Of a stretch of DNA of 64,000 bases, positions 20,253-27,665 are shown one piece after another. A program made the translations under genes and the position numbers. This stretch comes from Rouxiella sp. S1S-2. Lineage in GTDB: Bacteria; Pseudomonadota; Gammaproteobacteria; Enterobacterales; Enterobacteriaceae. How positions within the stretch are numbered: the first letter of the stretch is position 1; each line of letters starts with the position of its first letter. The DNA lies in contig NZ_WFKL01000001.1 in assembly GCF_009208105.1 (NCBI RefSeq), forward strand, positions 2,046,001 through 2,110,000. The letters run 5' to 3'. A model generated the notes under the pieces. That model saw nothing but the letters and a program-made list of their open reading frames with translations, did not search any database and was not told the origin of the DNA.

Positions 20253-20789
20253 TCAGGCAGCCGGTTTAGCTGCATCAGCTTTGTGCTCACGATGGTGTTC
20301 AGCCATTTTCTCTGCGCGTTTCTGATAGTTCTCATTAAACTGCTTTTGCTGTTCAGGAGTCAGCAGGTTATACATCTTGTTCTCAATCTTCGCACGCTCA
20401 AGCATACGGGCAGACTGAGCCTGAGAAATTTGGTCAATTTCGCCTTTCACTTTGGCTTCATCGAAGCTGTTTGACGCCACCAACCCGTGCAGGGTATCCA
20501 TCTGTTTTTTCATTTCGCCGCGGTCATGATGCATACCTGAGTCTTTCCACAGCGCTTTCATTTGGGTGCGCTGTTGTTCTGTCAGGTTCAAACCGGCGAA
20601 AGGATTAAATTGACGCGGGCCTTTATGATGTTCCATTTTGCCCTGAGTCTGTGCTTGTGCTTGTGCTTGTGCTTGTGCTTGTGCTTGTGCTTGTGCGCCG
20701 GTCGCAGGAGTAGTTTCTGCAGCAAAGGCAAAAGAAGCAGAGCTAAGAGCCAGAGTGGAAGCCACAATCATTGCGGTAAGTTTGCGCAT
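20253..20789 (-). CDS. spy: Spy, periplasmic ATP-independent chaperone
   Basis: Periplasmic cradle-shaped chaperone of the CpxP/Spy superfamily, induced by envelope stress (Cpx, Bae) in E. coli. The 178 residues compare with 161 there. A signal peptide MRKLTAMIVASTLALSSASF ends near AFAAE. The LTxxQ motifs appear as LTEQQRTQMK and LTPEQQKQF, and ENKMYNLLTPEQQKQFNENY matches the Spy C-terminus. Unusual here is an Ala-Gln run of about eight dipeptides (about residues 33-48) just after the signal peptide, encoded by a hexanucleotide repeat. A good GAGG ribosome-binding site precedes the ATG. Confidence 0.92.
   Translation of the reverse strand: MRKLTAMIVASTLALSSASFAFAAETTPATGAQAQAQAQAQAQAQAQTQGKMEHHKGPRQFNPFAGLNLTEQQRTQMKALWKDSGMHHDRGEMKKQMDTLHGLVASNSFDEAKVKGEIDQISQAQSARMLERAKIENKMYNLLTPEQQKQFNENYQKRAEKMAEHHREHKADAAKPAA
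20651..20696. repeat. Hexanucleotide tandem repeat (GTGCTT)n inside spy
   Basis: Seven exact copies of GTGCTT followed by a partial copy, read on the minus strand as alternating Ala-Gln codons. The unit is six bases, so slippage would change the length of the mature N-terminal tail by two residues at a time without a frameshift. Confidence 0.95.
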
Positions 20790-21121
20790 AATTCAATTCC
20801 TCATTGTTCTGTTATAGCCAGATTCTGTACCAGCTAGTGTTGTTACGTTCATTCAGCGGGATGTAACGCTGCTGACTTGACGAAATACAGTCTAACGGGT
20901 TAATTGAATAGTAGTGCGAGGTACTGTAAAAGACTGCAAGCAGGCATGTCATATTTCAGACGATCGTGGAGAAAGTGTTTAGAATTCGTAAGCCTACGGT
21001 CGAGCTGACAGGAATCGGCATGTGATGCCCAGAGCCACAGTGCTCAGAATCCCAATGTAGAATGCCTTAATTAACGGCCTGGCGGCACAGTAAAATAAAC
21101 TATAACAGTAAGTGATAAACA
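20790..21121. promoter_or_regulatory. Divergent spy-ydcR region with a BaeR-like box
   Basis: At 20959-20974 the minus strand reads TTTCTCCACGATCGTC. This matches the 16 core positions of the reported BaeR consensus (TTTCTCCATDATTGGC) at 13 places, about 170 bases upstream of spy, a known BaeSR target. A GTAAA at 20926-20930 could be half of a CpxR box. No gene is seen in this gap. Confidence 0.45.
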
Positions 21122-22540
21122 ATGACTGTGACGAGATATAAGCAGTTAGCCCAGACCCTGCGCCGACAAATAGAAGCACAAGTCTGGCTGCCCACAGAGA
21201 AGTTGCCTTCTTTGCGAGAAAGCTGCAAACAGTCTGGGCTCAGCCTGATGACTGTTTTGCAAGCCTATCAATTACTCGAGAGTCAGGGGCTTATTATTTC
21301 ACGCCCGCAGTCCGGCTATTACGTGGCTACGCGGGATATACCTCGAGACATGCCTCAACTCTTGCATGCTGCCGAGCAAATAGACGTTAATGACGCTATT
21401 TTTGACATTCTAAAGGCGGGTCAAGATCCGGGGATTGTGCCTTTTGGGTCTGCTTTTCCCGACCCAACGCTGTTTCCTCAGCCAAGCTTGGCGCGCTCCC
21501 TCGCCAGTGCGGTACGACGCATGTCCCCGCACAGCGCTATTGCCAATTTGCCACCCGGAAATGAAGAATTGCGCCGCAATATCGCCAAACGTTATGCCCA
21601 GCAGGGAATTGACGTCACACCCGACGAAATTGTTATTACCTCTGGAGCTATGGAGTCTCTGGGGCTTAGTCTACAGGTGGTGACTCAACCTGGAGATTGG
21701 GTCGCAATTGAATCTCCAGCATTTTATGGCGTTTTACAGGCTATCGAACGTCGTAAATTAAAGGCGGTGGCTATTCCAATGGACACGCAGCAAGGCATCG
21801 ATTTAGAGGCGTTGCAGCAGGCAATAGCGACTTACCCGATAAAAGCCTGTTGGCTGATGTCAAACTTTCAAAATCCATTAGGATGTACGCTGGCGGAAGA
21901 AAAGAAACAGAAATTGGTCGATATACTGCAAGAGAATGACGTTGCTCTGATTGAAGACGACGTCTATGCGGAGCTTTATTTTAACGAAGAGCGACCTATG
22001 CCGCTAAAGATGTCGTCTTATCGTCAGCAAATTTTGCACTGCTCGTCGTTCTCGAAATGTCTGGCACCCGGTTTTCGAGTTGGCTGGGTTGCAGCAGGCG
22101 CCTACGCATCGCGGATCCAACGACTGCAGTTAATGAGCACACTTTCAGCTAGCGTTCCAATACAGTTGGCACTGGCTGATTTTTTGCATCAGGGCAGTTA
22201 TGACACGCATTTAAAGCGTTTGCGGCGGCAGCTTGAACTTCGTCAAACCACGATGCGTAATATGATAGTGAAAACCTTTCCAACGGGTACGTCAGTAACT
22301 CAACCCACAGGGGGATATTTCTTGTGGGTAAATCTGGGTGAAAATATTGATGCGACAAAAATATATCAGTTGGCACTGGCTCAGGGTATCAGTGTTGCTC
22401 CCGGTACGATGTTTGCGGTAGATGATCGTTATCGCCACTGTCTTCGCCTAAATACTTCTTTTGAATGGAACACGCGCGCAGAAACTGCCCTGCAGACACT
22501 GGCTAATTTGGTACATTCTGAAAAAAATAGGCGCGAATAA
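21122..22540 (+). CDS. ydcR: YdcR, MocR-type GntR/aminotransferase regulator
   Basis: Fusion of an N-terminal GntR winged helix (about 1-70, YKQLAQTLRRQIEAQVWLPT then LPSLRESCKQSG) to a class I aminotransferase-like domain that uses pyridoxal phosphate as effector. The 472 residues compare with 468 for E. coli YdcR, and segments such as AYQLLESQGLIISRPQSGYY and FASAFPDP-like PFGSAFPDP match it. The PLP lysine is in HCSSFSKCLAPGFRVGWVAA. The regulated genes are not known. It is the last gene of ordinary base composition before the AT-rich T3SS region. Confidence 0.9.
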   Translation: MTVTRYKQLAQTLRRQIEAQVWLPTEKLPSLRESCKQSGLSLMTVLQAYQLLESQGLIISRPQSGYYVATRDIPRDMPQLLHAAEQIDVNDAIFDILKAGQDPGIVPFGSAFPDPTLFPQPSLARSLASAVRRMSPHSAIANLPPGNEELRRNIAKRYAQQGIDVTPDEIVITSGAMESLGLSLQVVTQPGDWVAIESPAFYGVLQAIERRKLKAVAIPMDTQQGIDLEALQQAIATYPIKACWLMSNFQNPLGCTLAEEKKQKLVDILQENDVALIEDDVYAELYFNEERPMPLKMSSYRQQILHCSSFSKCLAPGFRVGWVAAGAYASRIQRLQLMSTLSASVPIQLALADFLHQGSYDTHLKRLRRQLELRQTTMRNMIVKTFPTGTSVTQPTGGYFLWVNLGENIDATKIYQLALAQGISVAPGTMFAVDDRYRHCLRLNTSFEWNTRAETALQTLANLVHSEKNRRE

Positions 22541-22654
22541 ATGCACTACGTTGCGTTCGTTATATTTAAATTATCTTAAAAGAGCGTTTTATAAAATAAA
22601 AATAGCCAAGCTTATGCTATTTAATTAAATAAAACGACAAGGTAAATTATATTA

Positions 22655-24262
22655 ATGAAACTTGATGGTGCAATGTCTAATTTTAAATCGCATCCTACCG
22701 ATAGCCAGATGCATGTGCAAACAAAAGTAGAGAATTATGCAGCAGCAGATATAGGATTAACAATCAATTATCAGGATCCCGATGCACCACCTGAAAATAT
22801 TATAGAAAAAATGTCAGAATGTAAAAAGTCTTGGATAGCTGCACTCCTACGTCCTTTCGATATGTGTTATCACCTTTGCAATGATGCAAGGCAAATTTTA
22901 ACCGAAAGTTATCAAAATAGAATTAATGATACGCTGGGTAGTTTTGAAGAATCTATTGAAAATATGCAACTTGAGCTAAAAGAACTTTTAGGGTATGAAG
23001 ATTTTAATCAGTTATCACGTTTATACATGATTTGCACAGAATGTAAGGAGAAAGTAGATGAAATTAGCCTGCTGCACGCGAAAGAAAAAAAGATGTTTGA
23101 CAGTATTAACGCCCATGGGACTGATTGTAACAATAAGAAAAAAAATGACATTACACCTGAGTATACCAATGCACAGATTAAAAAAATGTCAGATTTTGAG
23201 ACGCTTAATAACAAATTAAACGAAAAAAAAATCTTGTATAAAAAGGCGAAGAGTGAAATTGATGCTGTAATATCCTCCCTTGAAGTAAGTTCATTAACGA
23301 AGTCAATGCTGTATATATTGAACGAAGGTGCGAATTTGAGAACGCCGTTGCTCTTAGAGCAACTTGCCTTTACAACGGCCGTGCCAGAAATACCCGGCGC
23401 TTACTCTAAAGTTGGCATTCAGATGCAAATAGTATTCCCGTCTAGAGGTGCGATAAAGAAATTATTTAACAGTAAACCGATAGAAAATATATTTATTCAG
23501 CCATTTTTTCACCTTGAGGAAGGGATAAGTGGTGCTGCAGATCTTTCAGAATATATGGAGTTACCCTTTAATGTAAAGTTAGCGGCGGGCGCACTGCGCG
23601 TCAATCACTTTGGCATAAATATCCCAATCAATAGAAGCAAGGTGAAGTGGCAATGTGAAAAGGTTAATTATGTTATTGAAATGGTGAACCGGTTTGAGGG
23701 GGGAGTTAATCTAACTGGCGATAAATTATCAACTCCTTTAAGTTTACAGCTTAAAGTCGGCGTTGACACGGTGAGGCAACTTGTTTTCTCCAGCAATAAA
23801 ACCGGAACAACGCGTTTCATGGTTCAACTTGCTTTGCGTGCAATAGGAGCAGTGGCGACAGGCTATGCCGCATTGGCCTTGGGTGCATCGGCCCCAACGG
23901 CCAAAGCGTGTTCCATGGTGGGGGCAGACGCTGTCGGGGTGTTGTGTGAAATGATAGAAATTATTGAGCCAGATTGTATTGTGGATATTATAGAACCACT
24001 AACTCTGGGGATTGATTTTTCGGCAAACACCAAAATACAAGTTCCATATTTAGGCACTTTAGACTTTCTTTCAATGCAACGTCTTAATTCTGGTTTTGTC
24101 GTTGAACATGATATTAAAAAAGATGAGATTATGGGTACTGATAATTCGAAGAATACAATGCTCAGCGCTACATCAATGAATGAAATGGAAATAAGACACA
24201 GAAAATCGTCAGTGACAAACAAGAGTGCATCCATTCCATCAAGTTGTGTAACCACTGTTTAA
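22655..24262 (+). CDS. Unrecognised 535-residue protein, T3SS effector candidate
   Basis: I recognise no family. The N-terminus is polar, without a secretion signal peptide (MKLDGAMSNFKSHPTDSQMH), as expected of T3SS substrates. Residues about 80-215 are Glu/Lys-rich and helical, probably coiled coil. The middle (about 235-385) looks like mixed alpha/beta. Residues about 388-420 form a small-residue hydrophobic helix (IGAVATGYAALALGAS and following) that could enter membranes. The C-terminal 50 residues are polar Ser/Asn/Lys-rich. AAGGTAA lies about ten bases before the ATG. It is convergent with the T3SS inner-ring operon, at the island's left edge, and AT-rich like it. An immune or structural role cannot be excluded. 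Confidence 0.6.
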   Translation: MKLDGAMSNFKSHPTDSQMHVQTKVENYAAADIGLTINYQDPDAPPENIIEKMSECKKSWIAALLRPFDMCYHLCNDARQILTESYQNRINDTLGSFEESIENMQLELKELLGYEDFNQLSRLYMICTECKEKVDEISLLHAKEKKMFDSINAHGTDCNNKKKNDITPEYTNAQIKKMSDFETLNNKLNEKKILYKKAKSEIDAVISSLEVSSLTKSMLYILNEGANLRTPLLLEQLAFTTAVPEIPGAYSKVGIQMQIVFPSRGAIKKLFNSKPIENIFIQPFFHLEEGISGAADLSEYMELPFNVKLAAGALRVNHFGINIPINRSKVKWQCEKVNYVIEMVNRFEGGVNLTGDKLSTPLSLQLKVGVDTVRQLVFSSNKTGTTRFMVQLALRAIGAVATGYAALALGASAPTAKACSMVGADAVGVLCEMIEIIEPDCIVDIIEPLTLGIDFSANTKIQVPYLGTLDFLSMQRLNSGFVVEHDIKKDEIMGTDNSKNTMLSATSMNEMEIRHRKSSVTNKSASIPSSCVTTV

Positions 24263-24305
24263 TCTTTATATGTGAAAAATGTAGGGTTTGCAGATCTGTA
24301 AACAC

Positions 24306-24341
24306 GAGTGACTGTCTGCGAGATAGATTAGACAGTCACTC
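24306..24341. terminator. Bidirectional terminator-like hairpin
   Basis: GAGTGACTGTCT (24306-24317) and AGACAGTCACTC (24330-24341) form a perfect 12-base stem with a 12-base loop, followed by TTTCGTC on the plus strand. It lies between the convergent effector candidate and the lipoprotein gene and could end both transcripts. Confidence 0.75.
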
Positions 24342-24360
24342 TTTCGTCATGAATAAACCA

Positions 24361-24894
24361 TTATCCCCTCTCGATACTTTGACAATGAAGATAGCCTTTT
24401 TTTGCTTTGTCCCAATAATCTTGACGGAAACCTCCAGGGGTAGTCACGGTTGATGTTTGGGGTAAAACTATCCTGGCACATAATAAGTCTCTCTTTCGCA
24501 ATATATTTAAATTATTGCCTAAAGCATGCGTAAGTTTTTCTTTTTGGTTTTTATTGAGTGAGCCAAGAGCGTCAGAAAGAAGAGTTTTATGCCTTATTCT
24601 GTTCGATTCGCTATCCTCTTCAAGTGAATAATACCAAGTTAGTGTGCCGGCTTTTGCATAAAATAGTACGGCCTGCTGGTAATTATTAGCATTGATACAC
24701 TCCAGCATGTCTTGATACAGATTTTCCGGGTTACTGTCAAAACTGTCGATTCCGCTATTACAATATTGTGTCGAGATGATAGCAGTCGCAGGTGATGGGC
24801 TTACCGTTGAAGTACAGCCCGAAGAAAAAAAAAGCAAAAAGGTCAAGCCTGAGAAAATCGATTTCGTATTTGAGTTAACTTTATTATTTACCAC
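24361..24894 (-). CDS. Putative lipoprotein at the end of the T3SS ring operon
   Basis: A 177-residue protein with a lipoprotein-type N-terminus: a hydrophobic stretch (about 13-26) then a lipobox-like FSSGC with Cys27. The mature part is about 150 residues with several Cys and a helical middle (NLYQDMLECINANNYQQAVL), which could be TPR-like. I do not recognise a named family. The start is GTG at 24894, overlapping the upstream small gene by seven bases, so it is the last gene of the sctD-to-sctL operon. An outer-membrane lipoprotein in a T3SS operon is often the secretin pilotin; no InvH homologue is seen elsewhere, so a pilotin role is a reasonable hypothesis only. Confidence 0.65.
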   Translation of the reverse strand: MVNNKVNSNTKSIFSGLTFLLFFSSGCTSTVSPSPATAIISTQYCNSGIDSFDSNPENLYQDMLECINANNYQQAVLFYAKAGTLTWYYSLEEDSESNRIRHKTLLSDALGSLNKNQKEKLTHALGNNLNILRKRDLLCARIVLPQTSTVTTPGGFRQDYWDKAKKGYLHCQSIERG

Positions 24895-25112
24895 GCAATG
24901 GATTCCTTCTCCTCTTTCATCCTCTCGTCAAACTCCGTCGATATTTGATTTAAAATAAAGTTATTGAATAGTTTGCGAGATTTTATAATGTCTTCAGGTG
25001 TATATTTGGGTGGGACAGTATTTTTAAGTCTCTCTGCTAAAGGTATAGGCATTACAGAAGAGGAATCCCCTTTATTGACATTATCTGTATTATTTGTGTT
25101 AATATTTAACAT
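24888..25112 (-). CDS. Small 74-residue T3SS-operon protein
   Basis: A short polar protein (MLNINTNNTDNVNKGDSSS, ending DERMKEEKESIAW) without a signal peptide or membrane helix. The first 35 residues look disordered and the rest helical. A clear GGAG seven bases before the ATG, the overlap with the next gene and the 24-base gap from sctL support a real gene in the operon. It occupies the place of orgC in Salmonella SPI-1, but it is half that size and no homology can be claimed. Confidence 0.6.
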   Translation of the reverse strand: MLNINTNNTDNVNKGDSSSVMPIPLAERLKNTVPPKYTPEDIIKSRKLFNNFILNQISTEFDERMKEEKESIAW

Positions 25113-25136
25113 TATTTCTCCGAGATGAAGTTGGTT

Positions 25137-25886
25137 TTATTTTACGAGTCTCACTGCGAGATCATTCAGAAGTCGTTGGATTGAATTGCTAGACAGAGTA
25201 TTACAATCTTTTTCAAGCTGCTGACAATAATTAGCCTCTATTCTCTGCTGTTCAACCCACACATCGGGTGAAAACTCGGCAAGATTACTTTTGTATTTAA
25301 TTATAAAACGATTATCAGTATGTTGTTCAATTACGACCTTTCCAGACCATATAGAAGCTATGTAGGATGAAAGTTCGGTTTGTTGTTTAAGCGTCATTTT
25401 AGGTACAAGCAAAAAAAGCGGGGAATGCTCTTCGTCGGGTATAACATCGGCCAACCAATGTTCTAAAAGTAATGGGAATATTTCAGGACTATTCAACGCA
25501 TCACGAAGATTTTTTAGCATACTTTCATGAGTTTTAGAATAGAATTGCAAATGTATCGACTGGCCATTATCAATATAATCTGCGACAGCATTTATCGATA
25601 GTGTTATTCCAGCCTGATATCCTGCGCTTTGTGCTGACATACGGATGGTTTGCGCCTCAATATTTGCCTGTTTGATAATTTTTGATGCATTGTGCTGCGC
25701 CTGTTTCAATATGTTCTCAACTCTTTCCCTCTGTTTTAGAGCAGAAGCCGGGATTAGTATGCCTTCAATAGATTCAATCACGTTAGGGGAGATAATGGTT
25801 TTTTGTATATTGAATAGCCAATTTGAAGTCAATATAAGAGACAGTTGATAGAAAATGATATGAATTTTTCTGCAGGTGTCTTTCAT
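25137..25886 (-). CDS. sctL: SctL/OrgB, T3SS ATPase stator
   Basis: Cytoplasmic stator of the sorting platform that links the ATPase SctN to SctQ. The Inv-Mxi-Spa OrgB pattern is visible: IESIEGILIPASALKQRERV, a long basic helix KQAQHNASKIIKQANIEAQT, then GYQAGITLSINAVADYI, and near the end DCNTLSSNSIQRLLNDL, matching Salmonella OrgB. From the ATG at 25886 it is 249 residues against 226 in Salmonella. The recognisable homology starts only around residue 28, and this start overlaps sctK by 104 bases. A later non-ATG start is therefore possible. Confidence 0.85.
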   Translation of the reverse strand: MKDTCRKIHIIFYQLSLILTSNWLFNIQKTIISPNVIESIEGILIPASALKQRERVENILKQAQHNASKIIKQANIEAQTIRMSAQSAGYQAGITLSINAVADYIDNGQSIHLQFYSKTHESMLKNLRDALNSPEIFPLLLEHWLADVIPDEEHSPLFLLVPKMTLKQQTELSSYIASIWSGKVVIEQHTDNRFIIKYKSNLAEFSPDVWVEQQRIEANYCQQLEKDCNTLSSNSIQRLLNDLAVRLVK

Positions 25887-26343
25887 CAAATAATAGCGGA
25901 ATACGCTGTATTAATGACTGTGGGATGTGTTCGTTAAACCCCATCAGTATCTGCAAGCCGCTAGCCATAAGCGTATCGAGCTGTACGGGATGACAGAGCC
26001 GAATCGGCTGCTCGTTATCAGATGGGTGAGAACAAAAGTCTTGAACATATTTTTCCATATTTCGAAACTCCCCTTGGTAAAGTAGGGGAGCACGATACTG
26101 TTTGCAGGCTAACAGAAAGACAACGTGAGGCAAAATTGGCCAATTCTCAACCATTGTTTCAGTTATAGAACCGACTTTTATTTTGAAGCTATCAACAGAC
26201 AACTTGTAGTGCCGAATTAACAAGGTATTAAGCACACTCTGACAGCCAGCGGAATTCAACATCTTGGGCAATACAAAACGTCCAGGATGAATCCATCCGC
26301 ACGGGTCGAATAAGATATGCTGTAAAGAAGTCTGCTCAGCCAT
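25783..26343 (-). CDS. sctK: SctK/OrgA, sorting-platform adaptor
   Basis: Predicted cytoplasmic adaptor that connects the sorting platform (SctQ pods) to the SctD ring. Identified mainly from its place between sctJ and sctL and from segments such as LFDPCGWIHPGRFVLP and a size (186 residues) near OrgA (199). The ATG at 26343 overlaps the sctJ stop by eight bases, with GAGAT upstream; a longer frame (212 residues) starts inside sctJ and is less likely. The frame ends 104 bases inside the sctL open frame, so either the proteins truly overlap or the C-terminus or sctL start needs checking. Confidence 0.75.
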   Translation of the reverse strand: MAEQTSLQHILFDPCGWIHPGRFVLPKMLNSAGCQSVLNTLLIRHYKLSVDSFKIKVGSITETMVENWPILPHVVFLLACKQYRAPLLYQGEFRNMEKYVQDFCSHPSDNEQPIRLCHPVQLDTLMASGLQILMGFNEHIPQSLIQRIPLLFDERHLQKNSYHFLSTVSYIDFKLAIQYTKNHYLP

Positions 26344-27058
26344 TTGATACATCTCGTATTGAGAATCTTTGCCAAAATTTATACCCAACAACAGCAATAA
26401 GTAATATCGGTAGAATGGCAAGCCACCAATAAAGCGTTAAAGGTGATGATGCCGATTTTACGATAGGCATCATGGGCAATAGCGTGGGCGATCGTGTTAG
26501 AACGACAGAAATATTGTCATAACTTAGATTATTAAAACTATTTTTTAACAATCTTTTTACATCACTTATCATCAGCGTTGAGTCAATATTACGGTCATAG
26601 CTAATAAGAGCTGCAACGTGTTCTGGATCATTTTTTCTTCCATTAGCTCCTGAGTCAAAATGATAGCTGACATGAATCTGTGCTGAAGTTATCCCCTCAA
26701 GGGCTACAAGTGACTGCTCCAGGCGTTGCTCAATAGCCGAATATAACCTGGCCGTTTCGGCCAGGGGTGAGGATATGAGTGAGTCTGAAGGAAACATTTG
26801 CGCTATTTCCATTCTGGGTTTTGAAGGTAGATTATAGATTCGCAAAAGGTCAACTGATGTGCTGAAATCCTTAGGATCAACAGAAACACGATATCCTTCT
26901 TTAGCTATATCTTTCTTTTCAGCATCTATTTTATTCCTCTGTAAAAGAGCAATAACTTCGTTAGCCTGCCTCTGTTCAAGGCCTTTAAGCAGTTCCTGCT
27001 GCCTGCAACCAGTGAGGAGTAAAATGGATATACCAAGTATAAAATATTGAGCTTTCAT
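26336..27058 (-). CDS. sctJ: SctJ/PrgK, inner-membrane ring lipoprotein
   Basis: YscJ/MxiJ/PrgK-family lipoprotein forming the inner ring of the needle-complex base. The signal peptide MKAQYFILGISILLLTGC gives Cys18 as the lipidated residue. The mature protein shows the classic pattern ANEVIALLQRNKIDAEKK, PSKPRMEIAQMFPSDSLISS and EQRLEQSLVALEGITSAQIH. A C-terminal membrane helix is at about 208-225 (LYWWLAILPILLIAVVGYKF). The 240 residues compare with 252 for PrgK. Its ATG overlaps the sctI stop (ATGA), so the genes are translationally coupled. Confidence 0.95.
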   Translation of the reverse strand: MKAQYFILGISILLLTGCRQQELLKGLEQRQANEVIALLQRNKIDAEKKDIAKEGYRVSVDPKDFSTSVDLLRIYNLPSKPRMEIAQMFPSDSLISSPLAETARLYSAIEQRLEQSLVALEGITSAQIHVSYHFDSGANGRKNDPEHVAALISYDRNIDSTLMISDVKRLLKNSFNNLSYDNISVVLTRSPTLLPMMPIVKSASSPLTLYWWLAILPILLIAVVGYKFWQRFSIRDVSNG

Positions 27059-27354
27059 GCACGCAGCAACGTCTCGACAGCACTGGTAGCCTTTCTGGTC
27101 AGTGCGCTAATAAGGGAGACCTCAATATTATAATCCGCTGTTTGCTGCTGAATCGAAAATAACTGCTCGGGAGAGCTGGGAGGATTAACACTGCTTAATT
27201 GGCTTAAAACATGTTGTTTTTGCGTATGAAAAATCTCGGCATTATTTGCATAAGCGGAAACCAATTGCTGGTCTAATGTTAATTGAGCATTATCGAAATT
27301 ATCGATATCACTACGGCGAGCAATAAGGCTGCCTAGCGCTTGGGGAACGAGCAT
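27055..27354 (-). CDS. sctI: SctI/PrgJ, inner rod protein
   Basis: Small secreted protein forming the inner rod (needle adapter) in the periplasmic space. The 99 residues compare with 101 for PrgJ. The C-terminal half is the conserved part (YNIEVSLISALTRKATSAVE, ending TLLRA), as in the family. AAGGA precedes the ATG. It lies between the needle gene and sctJ, the fixed SPI-1 order. Confidence 0.9.
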   Translation of the reverse strand: MLVPQALGSLIARRSDIDNFDNAQLTLDQQLVSAYANNAEIFHTQKQHVLSQLSSVNPPSSPEQLFSIQQQTADYNIEVSLISALTRKATSAVETLLRA

Positions 27355-27381
27355 GAAAAATCCTTGTTATAAAAGTTCTTA

Positions 27382-27651
27382 TTAACGGAAGTTGGAGATA
27401 GTTGCTGCTGCAATATCTTTATAAGCTTTTACAGTACTTGATTGCGCATTGCAGAATAGCGTGTAGGCTGATAGTGCCGCCTGGTAATTAGCAAGCAAGA
27501 CTGGGTTTGACGTGTCACTGTCTTTTCCTGTCAAAGCCAAAAGTGTATCTTCAACCTTTTTGCGAAGAGGTATGGCTGATGTATTAAATCTTTCTGACAT
27601 ACCAATGACAAATTCACGGGGGACTGTGGGTGTTGTATCGATGTCCGGCAT
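27382..27651 (-). CDS. sctF: SctF/PrgI, needle subunit
   Basis: Helical-hairpin protein that polymerises into the extracellular needle. The 89 residues compare with 80 for PrgI. The C-terminal half is strongly conserved: ANYQAALSAYTLF then NAQSSTVKAYKDIAAATISN. The start is the ATG at 27651 with GGAG eight bases upstream; the longer frame lacks support. Two oddities are seen. The N-terminal tail is about nine residues longer, and Cys67 replaces the arginine found in PrgI at that place (NLYRNAQ becomes TLFCNAQ), unusual for a needle subunit. Confidence 0.93.
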   Translation of the reverse strand: MPDIDTTPTVPREFVIGMSERFNTSAIPLRKKVEDTLLALTGKDSDTSNPVLLANYQAALSAYTLFCNAQSSTVKAYKDIAAATISNFR

Positions 27652-27665
27652 TTTATTCTCCTTTA

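Noticed and set aside
20641..20700. Short tandem repeat considered as a CRISPR fragment
   Set aside because: The six-base units are contiguous without spacers and lie in the spy coding frame. No CRISPR array or cas gene is present in the window.
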